A stretch of 64,000 bases of DNA from Prevotellaceae bacterium UBA4372. GTDB taxonomy: Bacteria > Bacteroidota > Bacteroidia > Bacteroidales > Bacteroidaceae. Numbering within the stretch: the first letter of the stretch is position 1; the number at the start of each line of letters is the position of its first letter. Shown piece after piece: positions 44,359-53,646 of the stretch. Location: the NCBI GenBank assembly GCA_002391275.1, contig DGSC01000031.1:3231-67230 (forward strand). The letters are read 5' to 3'. The translations under genes were made by a program, and so were the position numbers. Under the pieces are notes generated by a model. It did not search any database and was not told where the DNA came from. It was given only the letters and a program-made list of their open reading frames with translations.

Positions 44359-44483
44359 TTGTGTTTTGTTTTTTAAAGGGTTAATACTGATTTATTTTTG
44401 ATGATATATTTTGTTGTCAATAGGGCTTCGTGAAGTAGCTCACGATCAGCTTATATATAATTAATGTGTGTCCAGCGCAATCA

Positions 44484-45218
44484 TTATTCGTTGATGATCT
44501 CCAAGCCTTGTTCCTTGGCATATTCCTCGCGCCACGCCTTCTGTTGTTGTCTCACCTTTGGGCGCAGTTGGGTGTAGGTGTCCTGACTGACGAAATGTAT
44601 CTCAGAGCAGGCGGCGAGGTAGCGAGCAGGGGCATTAGGAGCCACGATGACGGCTACAGTTTTCTCCTGCTGTGTGGATAAGGGCAGGTTCATGGAGCCT
44701 ACGGCGACGTCGCCTTCTTTGCCCCGCAGGACATAGTAGGCTCTCTTGGTGATACTGTCGGACTTCACTTCCATCTGCACGAACACGCGTTGTGCGCCAC
44801 CCACGTTGGTTAGCTCAGGCCGTAGCGTGGTGAGCACGTGAGCTTCTGGGGCGATTGTGTAGGGTAGACCCTCGTCGGCCGAGCAACGTACGATAGCGCC
44901 CTGCATGGAAACAATCTCGTGTAGCGACTTCTCTTCTGCCACTTTGTAGGCAGAGTCGGCAAGATTGGCCATGATGCCACGCATGGCTTGGGCATTGTTG
45001 CCGGATTCTTGGCGTGCCTGTTCGGTGATGGCCAGCATCTCAGCTTCGTAGATGGCGGGAATCTTGCCGAAAACCGATGAAAGAACGCTAGGTGCAAGGC
45101 TGTCGCTGTCTGCTACTGCTGTGCTATCTGCGTCAGCACCGGCTTTCATCATGTTGCCAGTGCATGAGGATAGCAGAAGTAGTAGGGCAGAGGATATGAA
45201 GAGGTGTTTTGGGTGCAT
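44484..45218 (-). CDS. Lipoprotein of unknown function (left operon only)
   Basis: A 244-residue lipoprotein: lipobox LLSSC (Cys19), followed by a low-complexity Ala/Asp stretch (ADADSTAVADSDS), then a helical segment (AEMLAITEQARQESGNNAQAMRGIMANLADSAYKVAEEKSLHEIV) and a beta-rich C-terminal domain ending KAWREEYAKEQGLEIINE. I recognise no family. It lies between the sorting-domain protein and OmpA and has no counterpart in the right operon within the window. The AT-rich gap upstream has no consensus promoter. Confidence 0.75.
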   Translation of the reverse strand: MHPKHLFISSALLLLLSSCTGNMMKAGADADSTAVADSDSLAPSVLSSVFGKIPAIYEAEMLAITEQARQESGNNAQAMRGIMANLADSAYKVAEEKSLHEIVSMQGAIVRCSADEGLPYTIAPEAHVLTTLRPELTNVGGAQRVFVQMEVKSDSITKRAYYVLRGKEGDVAVGSMNLPLSTQQEKTVAVIVAPNAPARYLAACSEIHFVSQDTYTQLRPKVRQQQKAWREEYAKEQGLEIINE

Positions 45219-45269
45219 GGAATTGAAGAATGAAGAATCTCGCTTCGCCCAGAATGACGAATGATGAAT

Positions 45270-45356
45270 AGTGGAGAACTAATTATGAATTATGAATTTT
45301 GCATTATGAATTATACATTCTGCAATATGCATTATGAATTATTCATTCTGCATTAA
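45270..45356. repeat. Degenerate tandem repeat of GCATTATGAATTA type
   Basis: About six imperfect copies of a 13-14-bp AT-rich unit (AATTATGAATT, GCATTATGAATTAT, TTCATTCTGCATT) in the 140-bp gap between the sorting-domain protein gene and the 244-residue lipoprotein gene. No hairpin terminator or promoter is evident. Confidence 0.6.
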
Positions 45357-45358
45357 TT

Positions 45359-45898
45359 TTATTTCCTGATGATCTTGAACGATCTGTTGCCAGCGCGGAT
45401 GATGTAGATGCCGGCAGGCAGCTCGCCCATGGCGATGGTGATGCTGTTGGACGTGATGGTGGTGCTGGGTTGCACACGCTGGCCGCCTAAGGCATACACA
45501 GCGACGTTGGCGTCAGGGGCAAGGCCTCGGATGCGGGCTGTGCGGCCGTCGTAGGCGAAGTCCAAAACGGTCTTGTGCCCCTGCTCGTCCTCGAGGTCGC
45601 CGATGGCATCGGGCTGTGGTTCGGGCTGTGGGTCAGGCGTGATGATGGGCTCCTCCACGACATCGAAGAAAAACTTTTCGACCTGAGCAAAGCTGAACGG
45701 AACTGCAACTTCGGCATTTGTTGTCTTGATCAGTACGTTTTCGCTGTCGAAGGTCACAACCGGCTTCTCCAGCAAGGAATATTTCTCCTGAGTGCCATCC
45801 TTGAGCTGTAGGAACAAGGTGACGCCGCCTTCTGCGAAGCTCGCCTGTGCGACCAATGCGAGCCACACGACTGCTATCATATGTTGTATCCTTTTCAT
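45359..45898 (-). CDS. Small secreted protein with C-terminal sorting-like domain, left operon
   Basis: A 179-residue protein: signal peptide (VVWLALVAQASFA), a short beta-rich region (LKDGTQEKYSLLEKPVVTFDSENVLIKT), a Pro/Glu-rich linker (PIITPDPQPEPQPD) and a C-terminal domain ITIAMGELPAGIYIIRAGNRSFKIIRK. That ending matches the type A C-terminal sorting domain of type IX secretion (GIYI-R...K), although the cargo part is tiny. It is a paralogue of the 167-residue protein at 60827. Its start overlaps the previous gene by ATGA. T9SS export is inference. Confidence 0.75.
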   Translation of the reverse strand: MKRIQHMIAVVWLALVAQASFAEGGVTLFLQLKDGTQEKYSLLEKPVVTFDSENVLIKTTNAEVAVPFSFAQVEKFFFDVVEEPIITPDPQPEPQPDAIGDLEDEQGHKTVLDFAYDGRTARIRGLAPDANVAVYALGGQRVQPSTTITSNSITIAMGELPAGIYIIRAGNRSFKIIRK

Positions 45899-48204
45899 AA
45901 CTTTATTGGCTTAAGCGAGGATGTGGTTGTTTTCTTGACTTTCACGGGACGGATGACAAGGCCGCTCTGGCGAGGATTGTCGGTGATGTAGTACTTATTC
46001 TTCTCTACGTCCGTGTTAGTGATGACGAATTCTTGTGCATGTTTCCAGTAATCGTTGCTGGGGAACAGGTAGAGTGAGGAGGTCCAGTAGAAGCCCCTCG
46101 TACGTGCAGTGCAGTTGGCGCCGTCGTAGTAGCCCGTGATTGGCAGGAAGATATGGTTATTGTTCTTGGTCGACTTCACAATATAGCCTTCTTGATTGTT
46201 CTCGATGCCCCATTCCCAGGTACATTCATTCATCAGTTCCTCAAACTGTACGGGCGATGGCATCACCCAGTTGCCACCCCATTCCACATGAGCTGCATCG
46301 TAGGCGTCGAGACCCTGTATGCCCTTGCGGCCGCCACCCTCGAAGATGAATCTGTCGTTGGTGCTGTCGTAGAGGCTGTAGTTCGTGAGGTAGTAGGTCT
46401 CTTTTGTTTCCAGCTCGCCCCAAGCGTAGTAGGAACCAGCCTCGCCAGAGTTTTTGGCGCCCACGTTCATGTTGGCCCACAGCGTGCCGGACGTCAGGCC
46501 GAGGTCTATGGCAACCACGTCTTCAGCCACAGGGTTCACTGGTGGCTCGGGGTTATCTTCTCCACCCTGCTCCTGTCCAGGATCGTCGCCGGGGGTGTCA
46601 CCCGGTTCGTCAGGATTGTCGGGATCGACGATGAAGTTGTTCTTGTCGTTCGGGCCATAGACAGGGCGTACGCACACACCGAGGGTCTTTTGGATGGTGT
46701 TTATCTTAAAGAAGTCCTTATATATCGACGGCATCAGGAAGAGGTAGTTGGCCACGTATGGACTACTCTCGCTGGTCCAGTAATAACCTGCTTCGTTCAG
46801 CTGTTCTACTGTGGAGCTTACACGTCCACCTGTTAGCGGCAGGAATATCGAGTTGTTGTTACGGCTGAAGCGTATGCCAGCCTTGCCATTGATAATCTCG
46901 TAAGTGGCCTTGCAATATTTATATAGCTCCTCAAACTCTTCCGTGGTGGGCATGCGCCATTGGTCGCCCCACTGGTAGGTTGCTATGTCGTGCTCCTTGT
47001 CTGAGCTGATGTTGCCGCTGCCGTTGTATTGAACACCGTTTTCGTCAATGGCCCCCCATTGCACGTAATATCCAGCTTCTTCGGGAGACGTAGCACCCAC
47101 GTTCATGCTGGCCCACTTGACGCTCAAACCGAGGTCTACGATGCGCGTGTCGGGCTCTGTCTGGAATTCATGGTCGGCTTCTTCTACGATGATATCGTTG
47201 CCAATGCGTGCCACTAAACGATAGTAGTATTTGGTGTTGTATTCGAGATTTTCGAGGGTGATGCGCTCGGCAAAGCGGTCGTTGAGCTCTGCGATGGTGT
47301 AGATGGCGCTCTTGCTGGCCGTAGATTCTGCCACTTCAGGCGCCTTACTGTAGATGAGGTAGTATTGGACATTCTGTCCCATACCTTCTACATGTACCAT
47401 AATGGTTGCTGAAAGGTTGTTTACCTCAGCCTCGTCGGCCCTCACGGTGATAGGAATGACATATTCTCCGTAAACGGGGCGTACGGCAAAGTGTCGGGCG
47501 CGGTTGCCTGCGAGCAACTGGAAGAGGCTCATGTCTAATGGCTGTTCCACTTCTTGCTCTTCCTCGCCTTGCGCATATTCAGGCAGGCGCAGGTACGAGG
47601 CAGAATCGTTGGCAGCGATGTCGCCCGACCAGTAGAAACCGAGCTCCAAAGAATCGGGCTCAGCTTCACCGTAGCGCTGTCCCGTCACGGGAAGGTAGAT
47701 ATAATTGTTTCTCACGGTTTCGTCTTCAGCTTCAGGATTGCTGATTTTATAAGCCTTGGCGTCAGCATCCCATTCCCAGTGGAGGGTCAGCAGCTCACGG
47801 AAGTCCTCAGCCGTAGGCATGTGCCAGAGGCCACCCCAATAGTCTTTGGCTACGTCGTTGTCCGTGTTGGTGATATTCCTTGTAGCTGTGGGCGTGGGGA
47901 AATACTTCAATTCGGTAGAAAGGTTGGTGGAGTCAGGGTTGCCCCAGCCCAGCAGGAAACCTACTTCGCTCTCACTTTCAGCTCCGAGGTTCCAGGGTGC
48001 CCATAGCATACCGCTGCGTAGGCCGAGGTCCACCGCTTCGGGAATTGCGGTTTTCGGTTTTTGGAAATCCAAAAAGCTGATATTATCTATCTTCCACACG
48101 GGAAGTGTCTGCTGAGTGCCGTCGGTCAGCTTGATGACGGCCTTCTGCTGTGCAGAGAGCAGTGATGAGATAAAAAGGAAAACGAAGAGTAGTGACTTTT
48201 TCAT
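45895..48204 (-). CDS. Secreted protein with three Fib_succ_major-type repeats, left operon
   Basis: A 769-residue protein with signal peptide (LLFVFLFISSLLSAQ). Three Fib_succ_major-like modules are recognisable by (V/I)DLGL...W(A/N)xxNxGA and W(R/H/V)MP(T/S)xxxFxEL: about residues 60-250, 360-520 and 600-755. A fibronectin-III-like stretch (QYYLIYSKAP...LEYNTKYYYRLVARI) lies between the first and second, and a Pro/Asp/Gly linker (DPDNPDEPGDTPGDDPGQEQ) precedes the third. Such modules are common in Bacteroidota surface adhesin-like proteins. It is a paralogue of the 836-residue protein at 61327 and probably part of the same surface complex as the large lipoprotein. Confidence 0.82.
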   Translation of the reverse strand: MKKSLLFVFLFISSLLSAQQKAVIKLTDGTQQTLPVWKIDNISFLDFQKPKTAIPEAVDLGLRSGMLWAPWNLGAESESEVGFLLGWGNPDSTNLSTELKYFPTPTATRNITNTDNDVAKDYWGGLWHMPTAEDFRELLTLHWEWDADAKAYKISNPEAEDETVRNNYIYLPVTGQRYGEAEPDSLELGFYWSGDIAANDSASYLRLPEYAQGEEEQEVEQPLDMSLFQLLAGNRARHFAVRPVYGEYVIPITVRADEAEVNNLSATIMVHVEGMGQNVQYYLIYSKAPEVAESTASKSAIYTIAELNDRFAERITLENLEYNTKYYYRLVARIGNDIIVEEADHEFQTEPDTRIVDLGLSVKWASMNVGATSPEEAGYYVQWGAIDENGVQYNGSGNISSDKEHDIATYQWGDQWRMPTTEEFEELYKYCKATYEIINGKAGIRFSRNNNSIFLPLTGGRVSSTVEQLNEAGYYWTSESSPYVANYLFLMPSIYKDFFKINTIQKTLGVCVRPVYGPNDKNNFIVDPDNPDEPGDTPGDDPGQEQGGEDNPEPPVNPVAEDVVAIDLGLTSGTLWANMNVGAKNSGEAGSYYAWGELETKETYYLTNYSLYDSTNDRFIFEGGGRKGIQGLDAYDAAHVEWGGNWVMPSPVQFEELMNECTWEWGIENNQEGYIVKSTKNNNHIFLPITGYYDGANCTARTRGFYWTSSLYLFPSNDYWKHAQEFVITNTDVEKNKYYITDNPRQSGLVIRPVKVKKTTTSSLKPIKL

Positions 48205-48219
48205 CGCGATGAAGGAGAA

Positions 48220-48639
48220 TTAATTTATGAGGTCGGCAATGAAGGTGAGATCCTGATATTGCCTGTCTGTATTCGTATGAACATGAATATAGAATTCATG
48301 AAGGCCGTCGGTGTAGCGTTCGTGTGCGTCGAAGGCTACTTTTATTTCTCCGCTTTGGCCCGGATAAATGGTGTCGGTAGGGAATTCTACCTTTGTACAG
48401 CCGCCACAGTCGGGTTCCACGTGCCAGATTAAAAGGCCTTGGTCGCCGACGTTCTTGAATTTGTAGCGGAAATGCTGTACTTCCGTCAGTGACACGATTC
48501 CGAGGTTGAGAACAGTATCTTCATACTGAATCTCGGGACCGTGCTTTTGTGGGGATGCCGTCTGCCTGCATGCTACTGCTGCAGTTAGCAGTAGCAAGGC
48601 AGAAAGCATGTGAACTATAATGAAACGCTGTCGTGCCAT
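48220..48639 (-). CDS. DUF1573 lipoprotein, left operon
   Basis: A 139-residue lipoprotein: signal peptide with lipobox AVAC near residue 24, then one DUF1573 beta-sandwich: NLGIVSLTEVQHFRYKFKNVGDQGLLIWHVEPDCGGCTKVEFPTDTIYPGQSGEIKVAFDA. The Cys-x-x-Cys (PDCGGCT) is typical. The fold is related to ASPM-SPD-2-Hydin domains and probably mediates protein contact in the periplasm or on the surface. It has a paralogue at 60372 in the right operon. It overlaps the gene upstream by one base. Confidence 0.85.
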   Translation of the reverse strand: MARQRFIIVHMLSALLLLTAAVACRQTASPQKHGPEIQYEDTVLNLGIVSLTEVQHFRYKFKNVGDQGLLIWHVEPDCGGCTKVEFPTDTIYPGQSGEIKVAFDAHERYTDGLHEFYIHVHTNTDRQYQDLTFIADLIN

Positions 48640-49118
48640 TATTCTTTTACGCCGTCAGCATTGAGGTCCAACAGGGTCAGATACCATTTGTCCTGAACAT
48701 ATACAGGATTCAGGTACAGCTTGCTGACTCCGATTTCTTGTTCAAGGTCGCCGTTCTCGATGAGCTGTACGAGGATGCAGATCTTGTTGTTTACATTATT
48801 GTTCAGGCGAAAGCTGTAGAGCTTGGCTGCATAGACGGGAATCTGTTGCAGGCCACGCTTCACGCTGTCGCGTTGAGTCTCATCGAAGGCATAGATGCGA
48901 TTGTCCTTGAACGTGTGGAGCAAGTCCACCATTCCGTCGTAATCGTGTTCGTTCAAACACTGGACATACTTGTTCACCAGACCCATGATCTCGGTAGTGT
49001 CCTTTCCCGAGTATTCCATGCCCGCCGGAGCGATATATTGGTTTTGTGATTGCTTGTTGCGGCAACCGACGACTGTCAAGCCCAGAAGCAGGGCTGCAAG
49101 TATGAGTCGTATTTTCAT
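48639..49118 (-). CDS. Small lipoprotein, left operon
   Basis: A 159-residue lipoprotein (lipobox TVVGC, Cys19; then RNKQSQNQ). The rest (TTEIMGLVNKYVQCLNEHDYDGMVDLLHTFKD...KCILVQLIENGDLEQEIGVSKLYLNPVYVQDKWYLTLLD) looks like an NTF2/SnoaL-like alpha+beta fold. It is a clear paralogue of the protein at 59869 (shared layout, NP-VxxxxWYLTLL). It is the second gene of the operon, after a 13-bp stem-loop. Function is unknown; co-occurrence with the stalked lipoprotein suggests an accessory role. Confidence 0.8.
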   Translation of the reverse strand: MKIRLILAALLLGLTVVGCRNKQSQNQYIAPAGMEYSGKDTTEIMGLVNKYVQCLNEHDYDGMVDLLHTFKDNRIYAFDETQRDSVKRGLQQIPVYAAKLYSFRLNNNVNNKICILVQLIENGDLEQEIGVSKLYLNPVYVQDKWYLTLLDLNADGVKE

Positions 49119-49152
49119 TCTATTTAAAGCTATAGACTATTTTTTAAGCAGA

Positions 49153-49185
49153 AAGGGAGGAGGAGACTAACACTCCTCCTCCCTT
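49153..49185 (-). terminator. Intercistronic 13-bp hairpin after the large left lipoprotein gene
   Basis: AAGGGAGGAGGAG (49153-49165) pairs perfectly with CTCCTCCTCCCTT (49173-49185) around a 7-nt loop, between gene 1 and gene 2 of the left operon. No strong U-run follows on the minus strand (TTCTGCTTAAAAAATAG), so it may be a partial terminator or an mRNA-stabilising stem that lets the first gene be made in excess. The right operon has an equivalent at 59820-59847 with different sequence. Confidence 0.75.
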
Positions 49186-49208
49186 CTATTCATGATTGGT
49201 TGCCGGTA

Positions 49209-52200
49209 TTAGCGACGAACCTTTACATCAGTGTTCTCAAGAGTCTTCACTACGTGGATTGTTACATCCTTGTAGATGTGACCCCACTCGTAGCAAACTA
49301 CGATAGGCACGGTAACGTCGAACTCGTCAACAGTAGAACGGTTGTTGGTGTACTGGATTGAACCATAGTAGCCAGGCTCACCGATCTTAGCTGTAGTTGT
49401 CGTTGCGGGCTTGTAGGTGAACTCTACATTGTTAGATACCGTAGACAGGATAGTAGTCTTGATATCGTTGCCATTCATGTTGGTGTGCATGAGGTTGTTC
49501 AGAGCACGCTCTGACCTTGGATCGATAACCTCTTCGCCATTACCAACGAGGATGTGCTTAACATTGTAGTAGTAATAGTAGTCGACAATCCACTTACCGC
49601 CATCGGGCACGAGGTCGTACTCACGACGAGGCTTGTTGATGGTAGACGTTGCTGTCGGGTTCCACTGCAGACGCCAGTCTGAGAAGGCGAGCAGGTCGTA
49701 GAGAGGAATGAGCTGAGTGGTGTTAGCAGCATCCTGAACCTGGTAGCCGCTCTCAACAACGTTGATCGGACGGAGGAAGCGAACCTGGAATGCGGGAACG
49801 ATTGTCTCGTAGGGGCAAACGCCAGCCCACTTAACTTTCACACCGAGGATGACCTTCATCACGTTGTCGTCGAGGTCGAGGATCTTGTTCTTGCCAAGGT
49901 CTTCAACAGTCTGAGGCTCATTGGGCTTGTAGTTGAGGATGTCCTCAGCGAATGAGTTGATGTGATCTGTGCGGTGGCCGCCAGGAGTCTTATCCTTGTT
50001 GAGGACAATCTTGATGTTGTTGATTGTGGTCTCGCCAGAACCATCGTACTCGAGGTAAGCGATAAGCTCTTTCTTGGTGCCGAGAGTTGCAAACAGACCC
50101 CAGTTTTCCTTGCCTGCATAAGTCTCAGTGGAGAGGGTGTAAACCTTACCAGAGAAGCCCTTAGCCTTGTTGTTGGCCTTGAAGCCATCCTTCTCGGCTG
50201 TCAGGATTACGAAGCCGAAGTCCTTGGTTGCAGAAGCAATAGGATAGTTGACTTCATCAGAGCTCTTGAGGTATTTGCCCCAGTTGGTTTCATCGAGGAT
50301 GAAGTTGCCATTGAAGTCGGAGCTGAGCAGGAACTCGAACGGACATGTGCGGCTGTCGCGCCATGTACGAATACCATCCTCAGGTGAAGGAGTATTCAAG
50401 TGAGCCTCGTGGAGAGTGTTCTGTGCGGTACGGGTGTTCTCGTCGTACCAGTATTCCTTAATCTTGTTCTCCTCGAACTTGCCAGTTACGGTCGGCTTCT
50501 TGTCTTCTTCCTTGGTAACCTTGATGTCGCCAGCCTTCAGGATGACATAGATATCCTCGTATTGGCTACGGTCGGCAGCGCTGATGAGCTGATACTTGAC
50601 AACACGTGTTGTTTCCTTCTTGCCGTCGAGAGCATACTGCTTCAGCTGTTCACCAGTAACCTCCCAGGTCAGAACCTGAGTCTTCGTACCTTCACCGATG
50701 AGGGCGCCCGGACGAACGATGATGTTACCGAGATACTGGTCAGCGGTGCACTCTACGAATGAGGTGTCGCCAGCAGCGGAAATCTTCATGAGGTACTGCT
50801 TCAGATCCTTAGCAGTAGCAGGTGTGTTGTAGCGGCCAGCGAGTGCGCCGGAAAGAACTGCTTCGTAGCGGTTCTCGAAGTCGCGCTGTGAGAGGCTGTA
50901 CATGTTGTAGAGGTCGTTCTCGAATGATGCCCATGTCTGAGTCCAGCTCCAAGGTGATACGTTAGGCTTGTGGCAGTCTGAATACTTATAGTCGAGGCTG
51001 TTGCCAGTCTGGTACTCAACGGTGCGGAAGCTTTCGAGGACAACAGGAGCCTCCTGAGGAGTGTCGATGATGACAAGGCGGATGTAACCGTAGTCGAGTA
51101 CGCGGTCATTGTGCTTGGTGTCTACGAGGAGTACACGTACCAGCGGCGTACGACCGATAGTGGTGCGATCTTGCTTTGTCTTTTCCCATTCAGCAGCGAT
51201 ACCCTTGTACTGACCCTTTGAGTCGTAGCCCATCTGAGGCAGCTGAGGACGGAGGATATAGTCGCCGGCATCGTTCTTCTTGATGGCTGCGTGAGCAGAC
51301 TCGGAAGTAGCATTCTCCTCCATGAGGATACCAGTCAGCTCGAAACGAATCTCGAAGCCGTTGTTCTTCATGGTAGTAGCATTAACCACAGACTCTGTGT
51401 CGCCCAGGCGGTGAACCTCAACGAGCTTAGAGAGGTTGATGGTGCTGTTCCATACAACGATATCCTGAGCGGTAGTTGTGGAAACAGCTTCGCCGAGAGC
51501 AGATACGAGAGGCTGCTCGGTCAGGGTGACAACCTGTCTCTGAACGTCGCCATAGACAGTCTCGTCGGCATCGGTGAAGAGGTGACGGTTCTTGGGAGTG
51601 CCCAGGTTGCAAGCCTTGCAAACGATTGCCTCGTGGCCAGGTACAGCGTGAACGTCGTCCGTGTTGTTGACAATCTTGGTGTAGGAACTTGTGAGACCAG
51701 CGCCCTTGACAGCCTCATCACCCTTTGCGGTGTGAGCCAGACGGTAACCGTCCTTGCCTACATTCACAAGAACAGCTGCATAGTCAGATGTGACGGTGTA
51801 GTTCTGATCCTTGTCGGCATCATATTTGTACTGTGAATTCTTCAGGTTAACCTCTGTAGCGAAGACGGTAACTTCCTTAGTCTCGTCGGCATCCTGAACG
51901 AAGTGGCTCTGGCCGGTAGCTGCATCCTTCTCAAGGTGACCAACCTTCTTGAGCTGTTCGGGATCCTTGATAGTCAGGTTCAGATAGAGGTTGCCGTTCT
52001 TAACGTCGGTTGCAGGGTCGAAGCTTGCAACGGCGATGTTCTGAGCCTTGTCATCAGCAGGTGAGGCAGCCTTGGTACGGTAGTTGCGGTCGGCAGAGAG
52101 AATAGTGATATCATCCTTGGTCAGACCCTTCAGGTCAGCGCTTGAAGGATTGAGGTGATAGCGTGCAACGAAGTTCTCAACGAGGAAGTCAGCCTGACGC

Positions 52201-53213
52201 TCATTCTTGTGGCCCTTATGGTCGTAGCACTTAACAACGGTGCCCTTGTCCCATGTGGGGTCGTTCTCGTTGGCGCTTACAGCCGGCATGTCTTTGAGTT
52301 CCCAGTACTTGTAGTTCACAACGTTGAACTCGGTAGCTTCGATACCCCAGTAGTAGAAGTCGGGGATGAATACGAGGCTACGCAGCGACTGAGATACGAG
52401 GACGTTGAGCTGTGAGAGGCTCTTGTTGATAGCTTCAATCTTCTTATTGATTTCAATGACGTCCTTCTTCAGCTGTTCGATATCCTTTGTATTCTGGTCA
52501 ACGTCCTTGCGGAGTTCATCAATCTTACCGTTAATCTCATCGATGTCCTTCTTGTGCTGGTCGCGAAGTTTTTGGATTTCATCCTTGAGACCAGGGATTA
52601 CAGTGTTTTCGATGTTGTCGAGACGTTCGCCATGTTTCTCGATGGTCTTTTTCTGGAGGTCGAGGTCTTCAGCAAGAGCCTTGCGGGCTTTAACCTCGTC
52701 AGCGAGACCTTTCTCCAGTGTCTCGATGCGCTTGAGGGCATCACCGAGGCCTGTTTCTACAGCTTCGAGGCGGGGGTAGATGTCAGCGACAGCATCTTCG
52801 AAGGTCTTCTTGTCGAGCTTGTTGTCCTGAAGATCCTTGATGAGCGTCTCGAGTTCGGGGATTACTTCCTTTTCCAACTTTTCGATACGCGCCTCGAGTT
52901 CAGCCTCGGCAGCAGTAGCACGAAGGATTTCTTTAGCAATAGCCTGCTTGTTCTCTTCGGCTGTCTCCTGAACTGTAGTGATCAGACCTTCGAGGCGTGA
53001 AACCTCATCGGTCAGTTTCTGCTTCAAGTTCTTCAGCTCTTCATTAGCCTGATCAAGGGCACTGTGAAGGGCCAGATTGTCCTTGTCGTTGGCGTCTACG
53101 CGTGTGTTAAGGGCGTCGATGTCGTCATCATAGTCCTTACAAGACACAAACGTACTTGTCGAAGCCAAAGTAATAGCTCCGAACAAGATAGCGCTAAAAA
53201 TTTTTTTGTACAT
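49209..53213 (-). CDS. Large coiled-coil-stalked surface lipoprotein, left operon (apparently OFF orientation)
   Basis: A 1334-residue lipoprotein. The lipobox ends FVSC (Cys25), followed by KDYDDDID, a surface-export signal of the Lys-Asp-rich kind. Residues about 30-275 are a continuous heptad-rich coiled coil (LDQANEELKNLKQKL...DVDQNTKDIEQLKKDVIEINKKIEAINKSL). Then comes the shared junction SLVFIPDFYYWGIEATE (279-295) and about 1000 residues of beta-rich repeats ending TVDEFDVTVPIVVCYEWGHIYKDVTIHVVKT. It is homologous over its length to the 1277-residue protein at 55956, except that the stalk differs. The leader region resembles proteins annotated as DUF4988/PL29 N-terminal-like. No promoter is seen between its start and the left 191-bp repeat. 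Confidence 0.85.
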   Translation of the reverse strand: MYKKIFSAILFGAITLASTSTFVSCKDYDDDIDALNTRVDANDKDNLALHSALDQANEELKNLKQKLTDEVSRLEGLITTVQETAEENKQAIAKEILRATAAEAELEARIEKLEKEVIPELETLIKDLQDNKLDKKTFEDAVADIYPRLEAVETGLGDALKRIETLEKGLADEVKARKALAEDLDLQKKTIEKHGERLDNIENTVIPGLKDEIQKLRDQHKKDIDEINGKIDELRKDVDQNTKDIEQLKKDVIEINKKIEAINKSLSQLNVLVSQSLRSLVFIPDFYYWGIEATEFNVVNYKYWELKDMPAVSANENDPTWDKGTVVKCYDHKGHKNERQADFLVENFVARYHLNPSSADLKGLTKDDITILSADRNYRTKAASPADDKAQNIAVASFDPATDVKNGNLYLNLTIKDPEQLKKVGHLEKDAATGQSHFVQDADETKEVTVFATEVNLKNSQYKYDADKDQNYTVTSDYAAVLVNVGKDGYRLAHTAKGDEAVKGAGLTSSYTKIVNNTDDVHAVPGHEAIVCKACNLGTPKNRHLFTDADETVYGDVQRQVVTLTEQPLVSALGEAVSTTTAQDIVVWNSTINLSKLVEVHRLGDTESVVNATTMKNNGFEIRFELTGILMEENATSESAHAAIKKNDAGDYILRPQLPQMGYDSKGQYKGIAAEWEKTKQDRTTIGRTPLVRVLLVDTKHNDRVLDYGYIRLVIIDTPQEAPVVLESFRTVEYQTGNSLDYKYSDCHKPNVSPWSWTQTWASFENDLYNMYSLSQRDFENRYEAVLSGALAGRYNTPATAKDLKQYLMKISAAGDTSFVECTADQYLGNIIVRPGALIGEGTKTQVLTWEVTGEQLKQYALDGKKETTRVVKYQLISAADRSQYEDIYVILKAGDIKVTKEEDKKPTVTGKFEENKIKEYWYDENTRTAQNTLHEAHLNTPSPEDGIRTWRDSRTCPFEFLLSSDFNGNFILDETNWGKYLKSSDEVNYPIASATKDFGFVILTAEKDGFKANNKAKGFSGKVYTLSTETYAGKENWGLFATLGTKKELIAYLEYDGSGETTINNIKIVLNKDKTPGGHRTDHINSFAEDILNYKPNEPQTVEDLGKNKILDLDDNVMKVILGVKVKWAGVCPYETIVPAFQVRFLRPINVVESGYQVQDAANTTQLIPLYDLLAFSDWRLQWNPTATSTINKPRREYDLVPDGGKWIVDYYYYYNVKHILVGNGEEVIDPRSERALNNLMHTNMNGNDIKTTILSTVSNNVEFTYKPATTTTAKIGEPGYYGSIQYTNNRSTVDEFDVTVPIVVCYEWGHIYKDVTIHVVKTLENTDVKVRR

Positions 53214-53271
53214 AAATGTAGAACTTTTAAAAAATGGTTATTGATTAATTAAACTTGTTCTTCTGTGGTAA

Positions 53272-53462
53272 TTCACTTTTGCTTCGCGACCGCGGCACGG
53301 CCGCTGGCGCAGTGTGTTAAGGGCGTATTCTCTCTTTTCTGTTTCTTTGTAGCTTTTAAGGGCCTCCTTTTACCCAGCTTTAGCGTGTCTGCAGACGGCA
53401 CTCCTCGCCAGAAGCTGCCGACTCATCCACGTCGTTATACCCATCTCTCCGGCAGAGATGGA
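53272..53462. repeat. Left arm of a perfect 191-bp inverted repeat (inversion site)
   Basis: From TTCACTTTTGCTTCGCGACC to GGCAGAGATGGA, reverse complementary to 55712-55902 at every one of 191 positions that I compared. It starts 58 bp upstream of the left lipoprotein gene start. It contains GC-rich small palindromes and, at the inner edge (53441-53461), the dyad CCATCTCT-CCGGC-AGAGATGG. Immediately outside the repeat the two flanks still align but have diverged; inside they are unrelated. Confidence 0.97.
53441..53461. promoter_or_regulatory. Candidate recombinase crossover site, left
   Basis: Perfect 8-bp inverted arms CCATCTCT and AGAGATGG around an asymmetric 5-bp centre CCGGC. The right copy (55713-55733) has the centre GCCGG, so the sites are in inverted orientation. 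Short inverted arms around a 5-8-bp centre are the usual form of tyrosine recombinase core sites. It could instead be a leader RNA hairpin. Confidence 0.5.
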
Positions 53463-53530
53463 CTGCACGCAACACGTTCCTCTGACCATACCGCTGAAGA
53501 GCGCCACTGGATGCGCCTAAGCCTATCGGC

Positions 53531-53572
53531 CAATTCTCTTAGGTGAATTGCCCTTTTCGCCTAAGAGAATTG
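53531..53572. terminator. 13-bp hairpin next to the left inversion site (possible insulator)
   Basis: CAATTCTCTTAGG (53531-53543) and CCTAAGAGAATTG (53560-53572) are perfect complements around a 16-nt loop, followed on the plus strand by TCATTTTCTC. It lies on the core edge opposite the outward promoter, so in either orientation it sits beside the operon that lacks the promoter. It may stop stray transcription or bind a protein. Confidence 0.5.
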
Positions 53573-53615
53573 TCATTTTCTCTTAAGTGTGTTGAAACAT
53601 GCGCCTATGCGTATG

Positions 53616-53646
53616 TTTGCAGTCCGTCATTTTATTGCTACCTTTG
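53616..53646 (+). promoter_or_regulatory. Consensus promoter reading into the core
   Basis: TTTG (53616-53619), a 19-nt spacer and TACCTTTG (53639-53646) match the Bacteroidota promoter fully. It points towards the recombinase 920 bp away, and would turn with the core. It could express the recombinase through a long leader, or a non-coding RNA; no nearer gene exists. Confidence 0.65.

Noticed and set aside
53265..53546. 93-codon frame through the left inverted repeat, and its twin at 55655-55930 (minus)
   Set aside because: The shared frame exists only because the two arms are identical. Both read into the core with different ends and no credible start context, and the repeat lies in the mRNA leader of the operons.
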